Below, piece after piece: positions 12,019-23,245 of a stretch of 64,000 bases of DNA. Position numbers and translations under genes: made by a program. This DNA is from Parasponia andersonii (Eukaryota > Streptophyta > Magnoliopsida > Rosales > Cannabaceae). The DNA lies in contig JXTB01000027.1 in the NCBI GenBank assembly GCA_002914805.1, positions 553,751 through 617,750 of the forward strand, in the 5' to 3' direction. The notes under the pieces are model-generated. The model was not told the origin of the DNA. It worked only from the letters and a program-made list of their open reading frames with translations, and ran no database searches. The number at the start of each line of letters is the position of its first letter. Positions within the stretch are counted from its first letter, which is position 1.

Positions 12019-15000
12019 TGATTGTATGAGAGTGTGTGCATGAAAGAAGAGCTGTCCCCGAGTGAAAGAGCTGCTCCTAGTTATCGAGAATTGAAACTTG
12101 GAAGCCAAGAAATTAGTGGGAGACAAGGCTGCCACATGGCAAAAACAATTTTTCTTTATCTCCTAGGATGTGATTCCAGCTATAGTTTTAAGTAAAACAA
12201 TGATTAAATGACATGGAATTGCTAAAAATCAGTTTAGAAGCTTGCAAATTATCCTAGGAAGCAACTTAGGAGCTGCCACCTTAGTGGTTTTGTAGGAAAC
12301 CATCAGCAAGAAACCAGAAAAACTACCTGGTTTAGGGGTTAACTGCTAGAGAATCAACATAGGAAGTTTCTGCATGTAACAGTGGCTGGTATTCAAGAAT
12401 TCAGTGCATGTAACTACCCCTAAACGATTTTAGGATACAGGATAAGAATACCCTAGCTTAGTTAGGATCTGTAACCCCAAAAATAACACTACTCTGCTTC
12501 TTTTTTCTTTATATTTTTCTCTGTTCTCTGCTTAATCATGTTCATGCTTAATCTAACATTGATCAAAACTTAATTAAAATTGTTCTAATCAAATTCCGGG
12601 ACTTACCCCAAAACAGATTATATCCTATTTCTATTGGTGTTCTGTTTGTTATTTTGAACATGAATAAATCCTGATTTTAATATCAGATATTCCGAGAGGA
12701 TTTAGGAGTCAGTTAGTTTCAGATTATCCCTATAAATTAAGTTTGTAATCAATGGCATTATTATTCAATGAACACCAGCCTTAGTTACTGACCGTTTGCA
12801 CTAACAAAGATTGAAAAACCAATAAACAATGCCTAAACCTACATGGAAAAGTCAGTGTATACTATTCTTTTCTTTTCTTTGCTAGAGAGTGTTTTGTGAC
12901 ATCCCACACTTCAACAATGCAACTCATGCTGCTGGCTAAATAATTACCTATGCTGAACAACCCAAATAGCCGCTTTGCTATTCTCTGAAGCACATCTGCA
13001 TCATCAGTAGCAACTGGGACCTATTTAAACCACTGCTAATGTTAGGTTTTAATCCCGACCGCCAAAACATAATAATAATGAAACCAGAATTATGTGTATG
13101 CACCACATATATTTGCATGTTTTCAAAGAGAAATGAATTAGATTATGCTATGTCGGTACCGTAAGTGAATGGCTCAAATTTTCACAGTCTCCACAACCCA
13201 TATACTTTGCAGGCTCCTCCGCATCTTTTTGCCTCTTTTTAATCTAAATACCATGGTATTGTCAGTTTACATCACACCATATAAATCAAGAGATAACAAC
13301 TCTCTCAGAATTTGAAGGACACAAGTCCTTCAATTGAACATTTTAAATGCAGCCAGTGACAAATCATTACAGTAAGTGAAAACAAAAAAAATGAGAGAAG
13401 GCACATACTTTAAGGGTAAAAGTGCGCCCTTGCACGCCACATCCTTGTAAGCGTAATGATACCTCCTTGCACAGGTTTGAAAGGAAGTTTTGACTCTGCA
13501 AAAATTAGTGTCAGAACATTTTTAGACAAACTCATTAAACTTACACAATCCAAACCGTAAAGCTTAATACTAACATCTTTCAGATCTTTAAATCTCACAC
13601 CCCAATTCACTTCAGCTCCTATGGACTTGCTTTCCTGCTTATGGCATATTATGTTTAGCAAAGATAAAAAATGTTACAGATATTGAAAGATAAAATATCA
13701 AAACATAAAAAGTGCATAAAAAAATTAATAAATAAGGAGCTAAATGTTATCCTAAAAATTATTTGATAATGAGCTGCTATCCTATACTTTGCATATCTTT
13801 TTAATCTGAAAAAGCAAATTACAAACACGAGGACATTGCCTTAGTCTTTTCCAACCTGAATTATCCCAACAAGTCGAGTATCTATTCCCCTACTATAGTT
13901 CCACAACAACTCCCCAGTTTTTGCTCCAAAGTCATTTTGAAGAGATTCCTGGAGACACAGATGTAGGCAGTAAATCATTTATTAGTAACCATTGAAGAAT
14001 CTCAACTGTCAGAATATCTTCTAAAAACCAACTGGAGAATACCTTGGAGATTTTACGCAACTGTCCACACGTATAAACATTTCGCTTCTTCAACTTCTCT
14101 TCTAGAACGTGTCCTATTCCTGGAAGTTCCTTAATTGGTAGTTGATACAAGTAATCATCCACCTACATACAAAAATTTAACATGGAAACTATTTACATAA
14201 TGTTCTATGAAATATTCATCTTTAGAGATGGCATTTACTGAAAATGAGGATGAAATACAGTGCCTTTTACCGAGTACAAGACGAATTAAGAAAAAAAATG
14301 TGCATCCTTACTTTCTACCATGACTTAAATTACATTTTGATAATGAGACCAAAGACATATGTTGAATCATCATTCACATTATGGAAGATACTTGTCAGAG
14401 TCTGGACAAACTTACTGACTTCATCTTGAAACCAGAGAAGGTCAAGTGAAACTTAAAGCAACATAATCATCAGAATCAGTGGAGTCGAACATTTCAGATA
14501 CTAGATAAACAAATTTCTCTCTTAAAGAGGGGAAAAAAAAATAGATGACATACAGAACACAATCTAGAACAGCAGCATCTCTGTCATACCAACTACCATG
14601 AATGCAAAAAACACTGGTACCCAAGATTTACGGATAACGGGATTGAAGATATTGACTTCAGTTGCTAACCGGTTAATAAGGCTATTTAAGTCATAAATAG
14701 GTTGCCAATTCCATATGTATTTTTTTTTTTTACCTATCTATAGGTATTTCTTTTTTTAGCCGTTGAAAATCTAACGGCTACTATAATTTGGGTAGTTAGG
14801 GAAAAACATAATAAAAATAAATATCAATTATTTAATACTTTTCTCTTTCCAACTATAACCATAAAAAGACATGCGTAATGAATTTTAATTGGGTAAAACA
14901 ATACCTATAGATAGGTAAAAAAAAAAAAATACCTACTGGAATAGTGCCCATATATAGATACGTAAACAGATACCGAGAATACCTTCTCTGGCGGCATATA

Positions 15001-18000
15001 ACACTGACCATCTGGTTTAGCATTTCTAGTGGCCAGGCGAGATAAAAGCATATTTCCTGCTATGCCAGCACTTGCAGTACATCCTGTGGTCTCAAAAATC
15101 TCCTTTCTTACTGTTGAAGCTAAAAGCTCTGGATCTTTTCCTTCTAACTCTGTAACGTCTAAGAATGCTTCATCACAGCTGACTGCCTACATTTAGGATT
15201 AACCACAATGTCTAAAATTAAAAATAAAAAAATAAAAAGAACAACAACAACAACACACACACACCCCACTAAAAAATTAAATAAAATTTAGCATGTAGAG
15301 GATGTGCTTCCAGAAGCATACCTGTACTTTCTTGCAGTGCTTGTGCAAGATGTTATAGAACTGATCAGCAACCTGCAGAATTTTTCAACATATCAAACTG
15401 CTCAAACAATAATAATGATAAATAAAACAAAAATGGAACACAGTAAAAAAAATTGCTTTCATAATTCAGATTTAAGAACAAAATGATAATAAATGGTTAT
15501 TTGTTTCCATGTGAGCAATTTTGAAGATGATGTAATATGAGACAGTCAAACAAATGGCCACCTCCTCATATGCTTCAAAATTATAGGGACTAATGACCAG
15601 GTGCGGACAAAGAGACATGGCATCTCTAACGAACATTCCAGCTCTTACTCCTGAAAAGCACAAGTAAAATATTTTAGAGAATATCAGTTCCAAATTAGTA
15701 TTGCACAATTGACTTAAATTGACATGACTTAGTAAAAACAAACCATAAGCACGAGCAGGGTAATTGGCAGACGAAATTTCAGCAGTTCCTTTTGGACTGT
15801 CTGAATGGCAGACAGCAACAGGCTTATCCTTCAATTCAGGATGACTCCTGATAACCACTGAGACAAAAAAGCAGTCCTGTAGCATCATATTGGCATTATT
15901 ATACTCCAAACCCAAAAGGCTTAACAACTCAAATCAAATATCCAAAATTGCTCAAAATTAAAATAACCTACCTGTATCAAGTTTCTAATATTTGATTTTT
16001 GTTTTATCATGAAAGAGATTATCTAACTCGTTGACGTGAATAAGGTACAAAGAACAAAGCAAAGATGATACTAACTTATATTTTTGAGCAGCATGTACAA
16101 GGAAGTAATTGTGGCCAAGCTTAAAACTAAATATAATAACAAACAGAATCTGGTTCAACTTTAATAGTACCATGTCAATATGGATAATAGCTGTCTTCTG
16201 TGAATCAGCTGAAGAATAAGAATTGGAACTGACATTCTTAAACCCTTTGGATTGGCTAGGAAAACGCTTACGATACCGGTTTCTCCAGGTTCCTATAAAG
16301 TGCAGCCTTGAGTTCTGCAGAAAACCAAGTTGAGACAAGTAAATGTGTAGGTAGAAGCTACATGAATCACACAGTACTTGGTGATCCATCATAACCCTTT
16401 TTTTTCAGTATGGTGCATGTCTAAGAACTTATGGATCACTGAGATCTTCCAACAAGGCAACAACAGCAGAACTCAGAAAGCATTACATACCTAATGCAGC
16501 CATGCGGTCAGCATGAAGAAACTTATTCTTTCTTTTTTAAGAAAAGCAATAGGAGGTGTAGAGAGAGAGAGAGAGAGGGAGAGAGAGAGAGTATCGTGTA
16601 CTAATGCAGCCATCGCCATGTGGTTAGCATAAAGCAAATTATTCTTTTGTTTCAGAAAAGCAAGCAATAGAGAGAGAGAGAGAGAGAGTTCCAGGAAAAT
16701 GCACAACAGTGAAGCATGATGGTCCTTCTGGAGCATAATACATTCCATTACCCAAGCTTTTTCTTTCAGAAAATATTAATCTAGCTTTTTCTACACAAAA
16801 ATAATAAAATAAAAGAAACAAGAAAAAGAAATCGAAGGTAATAATCATCATAGACATTGTGGTTCAGAGCAGGAATATTTTGAAATAATCTGAATCAATA
16901 CCTTGAAATAATTTTCCACAAAATTTGGATCAGTAAGAGTTGAATGACTCCCATAAGACCCAACAGCTGCTGAACTAGGTGAGGCTTTGGACCCTTGATT
17001 GTCTAAGCAGTACCTGCTGACTGAGGCAGAGGGTTGAGAGGGACTCCTTTGGACAGCATCTTTCAACCTGCTATCATCTACTGCACCAAAATTATCTGTA
17101 CACACTATTTTCATTTCCAATGAATTTCCACTTCTTGTAGTTGGCTGCTCACTGTCATCAGATTCTCCACCATTTTCGCTTCTGTTTTCCATTGCCTCGC
17201 CAACTTCAGATAGATGATCATTCTCCTCTGGACTTCCCTTATTAAATGTATGCTCATTGTCATACTTAGCAAGAAGAGCATCCTTTGAGACAGGGATTTT
17301 AGGAGCAAAGAAGGCTGACAACCTTGGCTGGTTGTCAGCAAGCTGGTCAAGTTGGTAAGGGACCCCTGGAATAATAAAAATGAATTCCCAAGTGACCTCT
17401 CAAAAACCCAAAAAAGAAAGAGAAACACCAACTCAAAGTATCAAAGGCACAGCAGTAATAATTCGGAATGGCACATGAGAAGTTGCTGCTCTAAGTATTT
17501 CAGATCAAGCCTTGTGTTGCACCAAATCTTAGATTATGATTTCTAATTGAGTATAATAAAAGTAATTCCAATTAGTTGGGCTAAAATTAATTGAGTAGAA
17601 ACAAGCAAGCGAAAAGGAGCCTAAACTAGCATATATAACAAAAATAAAATAATGTGCTTACAACTTAAGAGTTTGTTAGCAGCAACCGAATCTACAACCC
17701 AAGCGGGTTTCACAACCGGGAGCCCTCCACTGAAAGACCTGTAGGGAATCAACAAGAATAAAATCAGATAAATCATAGGTGCATAGAATATGATCATATA
17801 TCAGTATCATGAGTTCCGAAGAAGAAAATAATAAACCTCAGATTTTTTAGTTTACTGTTCGGAAGATTATTGCAGATAATATGTGTGACACGATGTCTTG
17901 AAAAGTAATTCTCATATCTTCCACCATCCTTCAACATGTAGCCCCGCAGTTCCTGAAACAATATTTTACAAAGTGACACATTTAACAACTCCCATCTTTA

Positions 18001-18947
18001 TTTGCCAAAGAAATCGTAGGAATTCAAGAGAGAGCGAGCTGAACCTTCACAAAATCCCACAACATTTAAAATTTTGAAACCCACCAAAACAACCCCTTTC
18101 CCACACGAAGAGGAGGGAAGAAAAGTAAAAAGAAAATAACACAATTTTATACTAACAACTAATAGGAATAATAACAATAATAGTGAAAAGCAAGAATTAG
18201 TCGAACAATATCATAGTTCACATCATGAAATAAAGGACGTTAGCTCCAAATGTTTCATTTCTCATCGCATTTGCTTCCTTATTTTAATTTCTATTGTCAC
18301 TGATTATTTGTCAGTTCTAAGCAGCTTAACAGACGTAAAAGGAAAAGTAAACAGAGAGCACTTAAACCTGACTGGAGGGAACAGTGAAGCCATCAACAAA
18401 GATAGAGACTCCACGAAATATTGAGAGCTCAGAATTGGAGCCACTATTCGAAGAATTCGAAGCTTCTCCATTGAACTGATTATGAAGTTTCTTATTCTTT
18501 TCAACCATATAGCTGCAAAAATCCACCAAGACAAACATCTTCCATTTCAATGAACTCATAACAGAGATTTAACCTAGAATTCCAATTCCAAATTCCCCCC
18601 ATAAAATTAACCTATAATTTCCAATTCACCACAAAACTTTCAAATCAATTCCAGTCCCATGATCAGGAATATCAGAGAAATCATGAGAATGAAAATGAGA
18701 ATAAGAGTAAGAAGAGAAGAGAAGATAATTAGAGAAATGACCTGCCGAAATCGGAGAAGGGGGATTTACGGAAGGAGGTGGAGCGAGAGGAGGAGAGAGA
18801 AGAGGCCCCCCAAGCAGCACCTAGGGTTTTCTGGTTCGTCTCTTTCTTCTGCTTCTTCTTGCTGTTAGTGCTGGAGAGATTTGAATTGACGCTTCGCTTC
18901 GATTTTTGGCCGGAAGAACCAACCGAGCGAGCCGAATCCATGCTCAT
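7987..18947 (-). CDS. REV1: REV1 translesion DNA polymerase (deoxycytidyl transferase), 23 exons
   Basis: Y-family polymerase that inserts dCMP opposite damaged G or abasic sites and scaffolds other translesion polymerases. I traced 23 coding exons with GT-AG borders and matching phases: 18742-18947, 18368-18512, 17837-17952, 17662-17738, 16902-17365, 16171-16314, 15744-15876, 15562-15650, 15322-15372, 14983-15186, 14043-14162, 13856-13948, 13575-13634, 13409-13495, 13160-13243, 12948-13020, 10588-10656, 10294-10389, 9922-10170, 9734-9807, 8668-9254, 8243-8303, 7987-8037. They sum to 3333 bases, 1110 residues, close to Arabidopsis REV1 as I remember it (about 1100). Domains: BRCT (about 98-190), catalytic palm with HIDMDCFF (D383, D385) and CDEA (D480, E481), helix-hairpin-helix with LPGIG (about 555), little finger (584-715), two ubiquitin-binding motifs (LPPEIF at 825, LPEEL at 925), and a C-terminal partner-binding domain (about 978-1105). 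No break seen. The start is the first ATG of exon 1; a second ATG lies two codons on. Confidence 0.95.
10657..12947. other. Oversized REV1 intron 16 with repeats, possible insertion
   Basis: At 2.3 kb this intron is far longer than most others in the gene. It holds a (TA)n run at about 11046-11085 and, at 11150-11340, six or so degenerate units of about 30-36 bases built around AATTTAAATAACTGAAAATAA. The segment 11400-12890 has repeated GCAACAGTG/CAGTGGCTG-like motifs and a (GA)n run at 11994-12018. It also has an LTR-like stretch near 12720-12780 (CCTATAAATTAAGTTTGTAATCAATG and onward). A retroelement-derived insertion is plausible but its ends were not found. Confidence 0.35.
14699..14951 (+). 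mobile_element. MITE, GGTTGCCAAT family, copy 1 (REV1 intron 10)
   Basis: About 250 bases with inverted ends: GGTTGCCAATTCCATATGTATT at the left, and its counterpart (TGGGCACTATTCCAGTAGGTATT on the other strand) at the right. Poly(T)/poly(A) tracts and an inner pair TACCTATCTATAGGTA lie inside the ends. There is no coding capacity. It sits in REV1 intron 10 with its right end only about 31 bases from the 5' splice site of exon 10. Related copies are at 20986-21432 and 39241-39480. All insertion points border TATATA sequence. Confidence 0.75.
16491..16690. repeat. 110-bp tandem duplication in REV1 intron 5
   Basis: CTAATGCAGCCAT occurs at 16491 and again at 16601. In both copies it is followed by a GGTTAGCAT-type segment, an ATTCTTT run, AGAAAAGCAA and a (GA)n tract. 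The copies have diverged in parts. The duplication lies wholly within the intron between exons 5 and 6 of REV1, so coding is not affected. Confidence 0.8.
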
Positions 18948-19724
18948 CTTCGAGAGAGAAGAGAAAGAGTGTGGAGGAAGACTCTGTCTCGAGTTTTGAC
19001 GCTTGCATTACAAGTTTAGAGTCTACACCATTATTCAAATGAAGCGGGCAAAAATGAATAATCACAGTATTTATAAAGATTCGGGAATGACCCGATTTCT
19101 GCTGCGGGTCGTCGTCGGAGACAACGGGAACGATCGGATTTCGAATTTGGTTTGGATTTTACCCGTCGGCCTGCAGAATCTTCTTGGCCCAAATAAAATT
19201 ATGGGTCATACATGGCCTTTTTAAGCTGCGTCACAAAATAAAAAGTCATTACACCTAGTGTCCGTTTTGTGTCTTATATTTCCAAAATACCAATTATTTT
19301 GACTTTATCTCAAAAGCACCATTTTTGGTACACATTTCATATGTTAATTGTGTGATATAAATTTATAATATAAATTTTTACATATGATTTACATTTATAC
19401 ATTTTATGTATAAAATATTTGTAGTATACATTTCAACAAAAATACGGATATAAAAACGAATATTGGTGACATTTACAATATAAACCGATATTTATGAAAA
19501 TATGCTTAAGAAAACAAGAAATATTTATGTACTTTTCCTAAAATAAATTATCGCAGGTTTTCCTTTTTTAAGGAATTATAGGAGTATTTTAATAGCAGTT
19601 ATTTTTTAAAGAAAAATTGACGAGCTATCAACGCGTGGCTCAGCATTTCCTCACAAAGGTTCTTAAAGTAAAGAAAAATTAGATTAGATTATATTAGATG
19701 TCTTGTGGACACTTGACTTTAAAA
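18948..19724. promoter_or_regulatory. REV1 upstream region
   Basis: Non-coding sequence upstream of the REV1 start codon, at first GC-richer (about 18950-19200), then AT-rich. It should hold the promoter and 5' leader. I do not see a convincing TATA box at a fixed distance and make no motif claim. Confidence 0.4.
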
Positions 19725-20394
19725 AGGGACGATAACAAAAATATTCTCCGAGTTTTGATAATGCTCAGCATATTCTTTTAGTTTTTATTTAAAAAAAATA
19801 TCCTCTTGCATTGGCAAATTAATACAAATTTATCCTTTGTTTTACTTGGTCAAAATTGACATACAAAAAAGACTAAACGACCATCCCTTTAAATTTGTGA
19901 CCAAACAAATATAATAAATAAATAAATAATAGTTGTAAGAAGAAAAAAAAAAGAATAATAATAGAAGGGTTTAGAAAAATTGATGTCTTAAATAATTTTT
20001 TTCGAAATTTTTTTTTATTTTTTTAGCTAATTAATTTTGTTTAAGTAAGGATATTTTGATTATGTTAGAAAAAAAAAATTCTTAATTTTGACCAAGTTAG
20101 ACAAAGTGGTGAAATTTGTATTGATACGTTAACTTAAGGAGATTTTTTTTATGAAAACTGAGATTTTATATTTAGCATTTTGTTAAAACCAATGAGATAT
20201 TTTGTTATTATCCCAATGTCTACTTTTGTTTTTAATCTTGATAACCAAGTTAGACAAAGTGGTGAAATTTCTATTGATATGTTAACTTAAGGAGATTTTT
20301 TTTATGAAAACTGAGATTTTATATTTAGCATTTCGTTAAAACCAATGAGATATTTTGTTATTATCCCAATGTCTACTTCTGTTTTTAATCTTGA
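19725..20394. mobile_element. Long-TIR element with a tandemly duplicated right arm
   Basis: The left arm starts near 19728 (GGGACGATAACAAAAATATT) and continues for about 150 bases. The inverted right arm ends near 20220 (ATATTTTGTTATTATCCC). The right arm, 20091-20242, is followed directly by a second copy at 20243-20394, a 152-base period with only a handful of mismatches by eye. There is no coding capacity. The form fits a Mutator-like or foldback non-autonomous element whose right arm was duplicated after insertion. Confidence 0.6.
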
Positions 20395-20513
20395 TAATAT
20401 CAGTTGATATTTGATATATTCTACATAAAACCAAATAACAAAAATAAACATTTTTTTAATGACTTTAAATAGATCGGTGTTCTCCCAGAGATCCCAAAGT
20501 AGATAACTCCTTA

Positions 20514-20923
20514 GGCCTTGTTTGGTATATGAGATTAGGATTAGGATTAGGATTATTTATTTCATACTCATGTTTAATGCTAATTTGAGATTGAGATAAA
20601 TAATCCACAGCCCTAAAATAGTTCTGTGGGTAAGATAACTTATCTCATTCAAAAGTGTGAGATTATTAATCTCACACTCAAAAGTGGTAGGACCCACATT
20701 TATTTCAATTTTTTGGATTAGTGGGTCTCATATTTATAAATATTTTTTAATATTAAACTAATATAAAATAAATGTATTACACATTCCAATAAAAAGTAGG
20801 TCTCACGTTATAATAATAATACTAATCCAATCCAATGCTATACCAAACATGAAATAGTATTAAGTTTATCCAATCTAATCCAATGTTATAATCCAATCCT
20901 AGTCTCGTATACCAAACAAGGTC
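20514..20923. mobile_element. MITE, PIF/Harbinger (Tourist)-like
   Basis: About 410 bases with inverted ends: GGCCTTGTTTGGTATATGAG at the left and CTCGTATACCAAACAAGGTC at the right. The left end continues as a short GATTAG repeat and the right as a mirrored AATCC-type repeat. The ends and size are typical of Tourist-like MITEs moved by PIF/Harbinger transposases. Flanks read TTA and ATA, so a clean 3-base target duplication is not shown. A diverged relative is at 43811-44192. Confidence 0.7.
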
Positions 20924-20985
20924 ATAGAGTAGATAACTCAAAAGACTGTCTTAAATATAGATAACTCATAGGTCTATTTTATATA

Positions 20986-21432
20986 TGGTTGCCAATCCGG
21001 CAGAATTTTTTTTTTTTTACTTATCTAGAGGTATTTATTTCTTTTAGCAGTTGGATCATTGATCTAGCGGTTTTCATAATTTGAGTAGTTAAAAAATAAA
21101 AAAATAAAAAAAATATTCATTATTTAATATTTTGTTCTTTCCTCTTTTACTTTGAAAAGACGTGCATAATCAATTTTAATTAACCAAAATGATACCTACG
21201 AATAGGTTAAAAAAAAATACATTTCTTTTTAATATCTATCTATAAGTATTATTTTACCCAATTAAAATTTCACATTTTTTCATGTTAAAATGTATAGATA
21301 GAAAAAGCATTAAATATTATGTATTTATTAGGTTTGTTTTTTCAATTACTCAAATCATAATAATCTTTACATAATAATCTAATAACTTAAAAAAATAGGT
21401 AAAAAAAAATAGCTTCAGAATTATGCCTCTAT
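20986..21432. mobile_element. Head-to-head pair of GGTTGCCAAT-family MITEs
   Basis: The left half (20986 to about 21215) is a forward copy of the MITE found at 14699-14951, beginning GGTTGCCAATCC. The right half (about 21228-21432) is the same element in reverse, ending ATAGCTTCAGAATTATGCC, with ATCTATAAGTATTATTTTAC matching the reverse of copy 1. The pair forms a large imperfect palindrome of about 450 bases between TATATA flanks. Confidence 0.65.
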
Positions 21433-22009
21433 ATATATTTATAATCCTATAACAATAACTTTCAACTTGGTTTAAATTGAATGGAAAGTCTCAATTTATA
21501 AATATATTACACCTTCATTTGAACTTATATTTTTTATTTGAATTTTTGAATATTTAGTATTTTTTAAAAAAACTTTAAATGATGAGAGAAGTTGGCAATT
21601 ATCCATTCTCAACAACAGCTAAATAAAACTGTCTACATTTTCTTTTCCATTAGATGTATATATGTTTGATCAGAGGAAATACGCAAAGTGCACTCATATA
21701 TTTCTCTCTTTTCTTTCTTAGCAATATACTCATCTGCTTCAATGACTGAAATCTTCTCTTTCTTTGATCAACTTGTCCTTCCGATCCTCCACAAGAATTC
21801 TACTCCCAATATTCATGGTCCAATAGCTCACAAGATTGTTTTATTCTCTTTTGTCGAGAATTTACTACAGTTCATGAAGATCTCTAACACTGTTTTGGTG
21901 ATCTCTGCAACTTAAATTACTTCTAGATCATGATGATATTGCGTGTCTAGATCAACTGTGTTGTCGAATTCGTACCGAAAAGTTGTTGTTATTGTCCAAG
22001 AAGAAAATT

Positions 22010-22574
22010 AAAACCACTTTCATCTTTGACGTAGTTTATAGTATTTTCAAGAAGTAAGCAATTAACTAGTTTATAATATTATTAACTAGCATTACTCTTA
22101 TGTTATTGTCAAGAAGTAAATAACATATTTACAATATTGTCAACAAGTATACTAATAAATAACACGTTTACATTAATGTCGATTAGTAAACAAGTAGTTT
22201 ATAAAGAAATCAACATATTAACATTATTATCATGAGTTTATAATATTGTTAAGAAATAAACAACACGTTTATGTTATTGCCAAGAAGTACAATAGAGACC
22301 TACGGAGCAAAGAGAAAGACTGAAAGAGAGAGAGGAGCGAACTGAGATTTGAGAGGGAGCCAGGGAGGGAAAGAGCAGTAGAGTGTAGCGTAAAGGAGAA
22401 CAATGCGATTGTTAGGTAGAGGAAAACGATGTTTGAGGAAATAGACTAAGGACAAAAAAAGCAAAACACAATTAAACTCTGGTACTAAACTAGTAAACAG
22501 TAAAGAAAAATATTTTTAAAAAAAAAACTGAATAGGTTTGATATAGCCAACGGAACCAGGATTTTCTAGTAGTG
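22010..22574 (-). mobile_element. CACTA-like terminus with subterminal repeats
   Basis: Read on the minus strand from 22574 the sequence begins CACTACTAGAAAATCC, matching the conserved end of plant CACTA (En/Spm) transposons. Inward, 22030-22290 holds several degenerate copies of GTTATTGTCAAGAAGTAA, resembling the subterminal repeats of this superfamily. The opposite terminus was not found and no transposase is coded, so this is a fragment or non-autonomous copy with an undefined left end. Confidence 0.45.
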
Positions 22575-23245
22575 GGGCTATAGCTACAGTTTTTTTTTTT
22601 TTTTTTTGGAAAGTATATTTAGTTCCCTTCTTCTTGCCCAAATCATGAAAGTCTCTACCCTTTTTTTTTTTGGAAAGAAGTCTCTACTTTTAAAAATGAA
22701 AGAAATGGAGTAAGAGAAATTCAAGATCCTTTTATAAGGTAAGTTGTAAGTATTTAATAGTTCCATTAAAAAAATATTTAAGAAAAACAAATCTACTTTA
22801 TTAATATTTATTTTACAATTAAACCAAAAAAGTTTAATTATTTGGTATTGCCAATTTGGTTGCAGTAATTGGCTATTGATGAATCAATGGGTTTAGACTA
22901 ATGTAGAAATGATTTTTAATATTTTAGGGCCGATATTGTTCTTTATTTAAATTTGTTGCGGGGGCTAATAGGAGTCTTTATATCTATTTATTTATAAATA
23001 TATATATATATATATAGAGCTTATAAAGAAAATAAAATATTAAGTAGGGGCTCTAGCCCCCACTGGGCCTTAATTAACTCCATCACTGGATATAACCAAC
23101 TCAAAAAAAGCATTGGGTTTAATTTGCACCATGAAAGAAAAGGTAAAATTAGATCACATCTTTTCTATACACTTCATTATAATAAATATCAATTTTTCTC
23201 TTTTATATCTAAATGGACAAATACATATAGTTTTAGATTTAGTAT
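22575..23245. other. Non-coding AT-rich stretch
   Basis: Contains poly(T) tracts and a short (TA)n run near 23000. No coding region or defined element seen. Confidence 0.5.

Noticed and set aside
21688-21915. 75-codon plus frame with a hydrophobic start
   Set aside because: No family signature, no splice context, and surrounded by transposon pieces.
22010-22300. CRISPR-like array
   Set aside because: Repeats are degenerate, spacers vary in length, and the genome is plant nuclear; subterminal transposon repeats explain it better.
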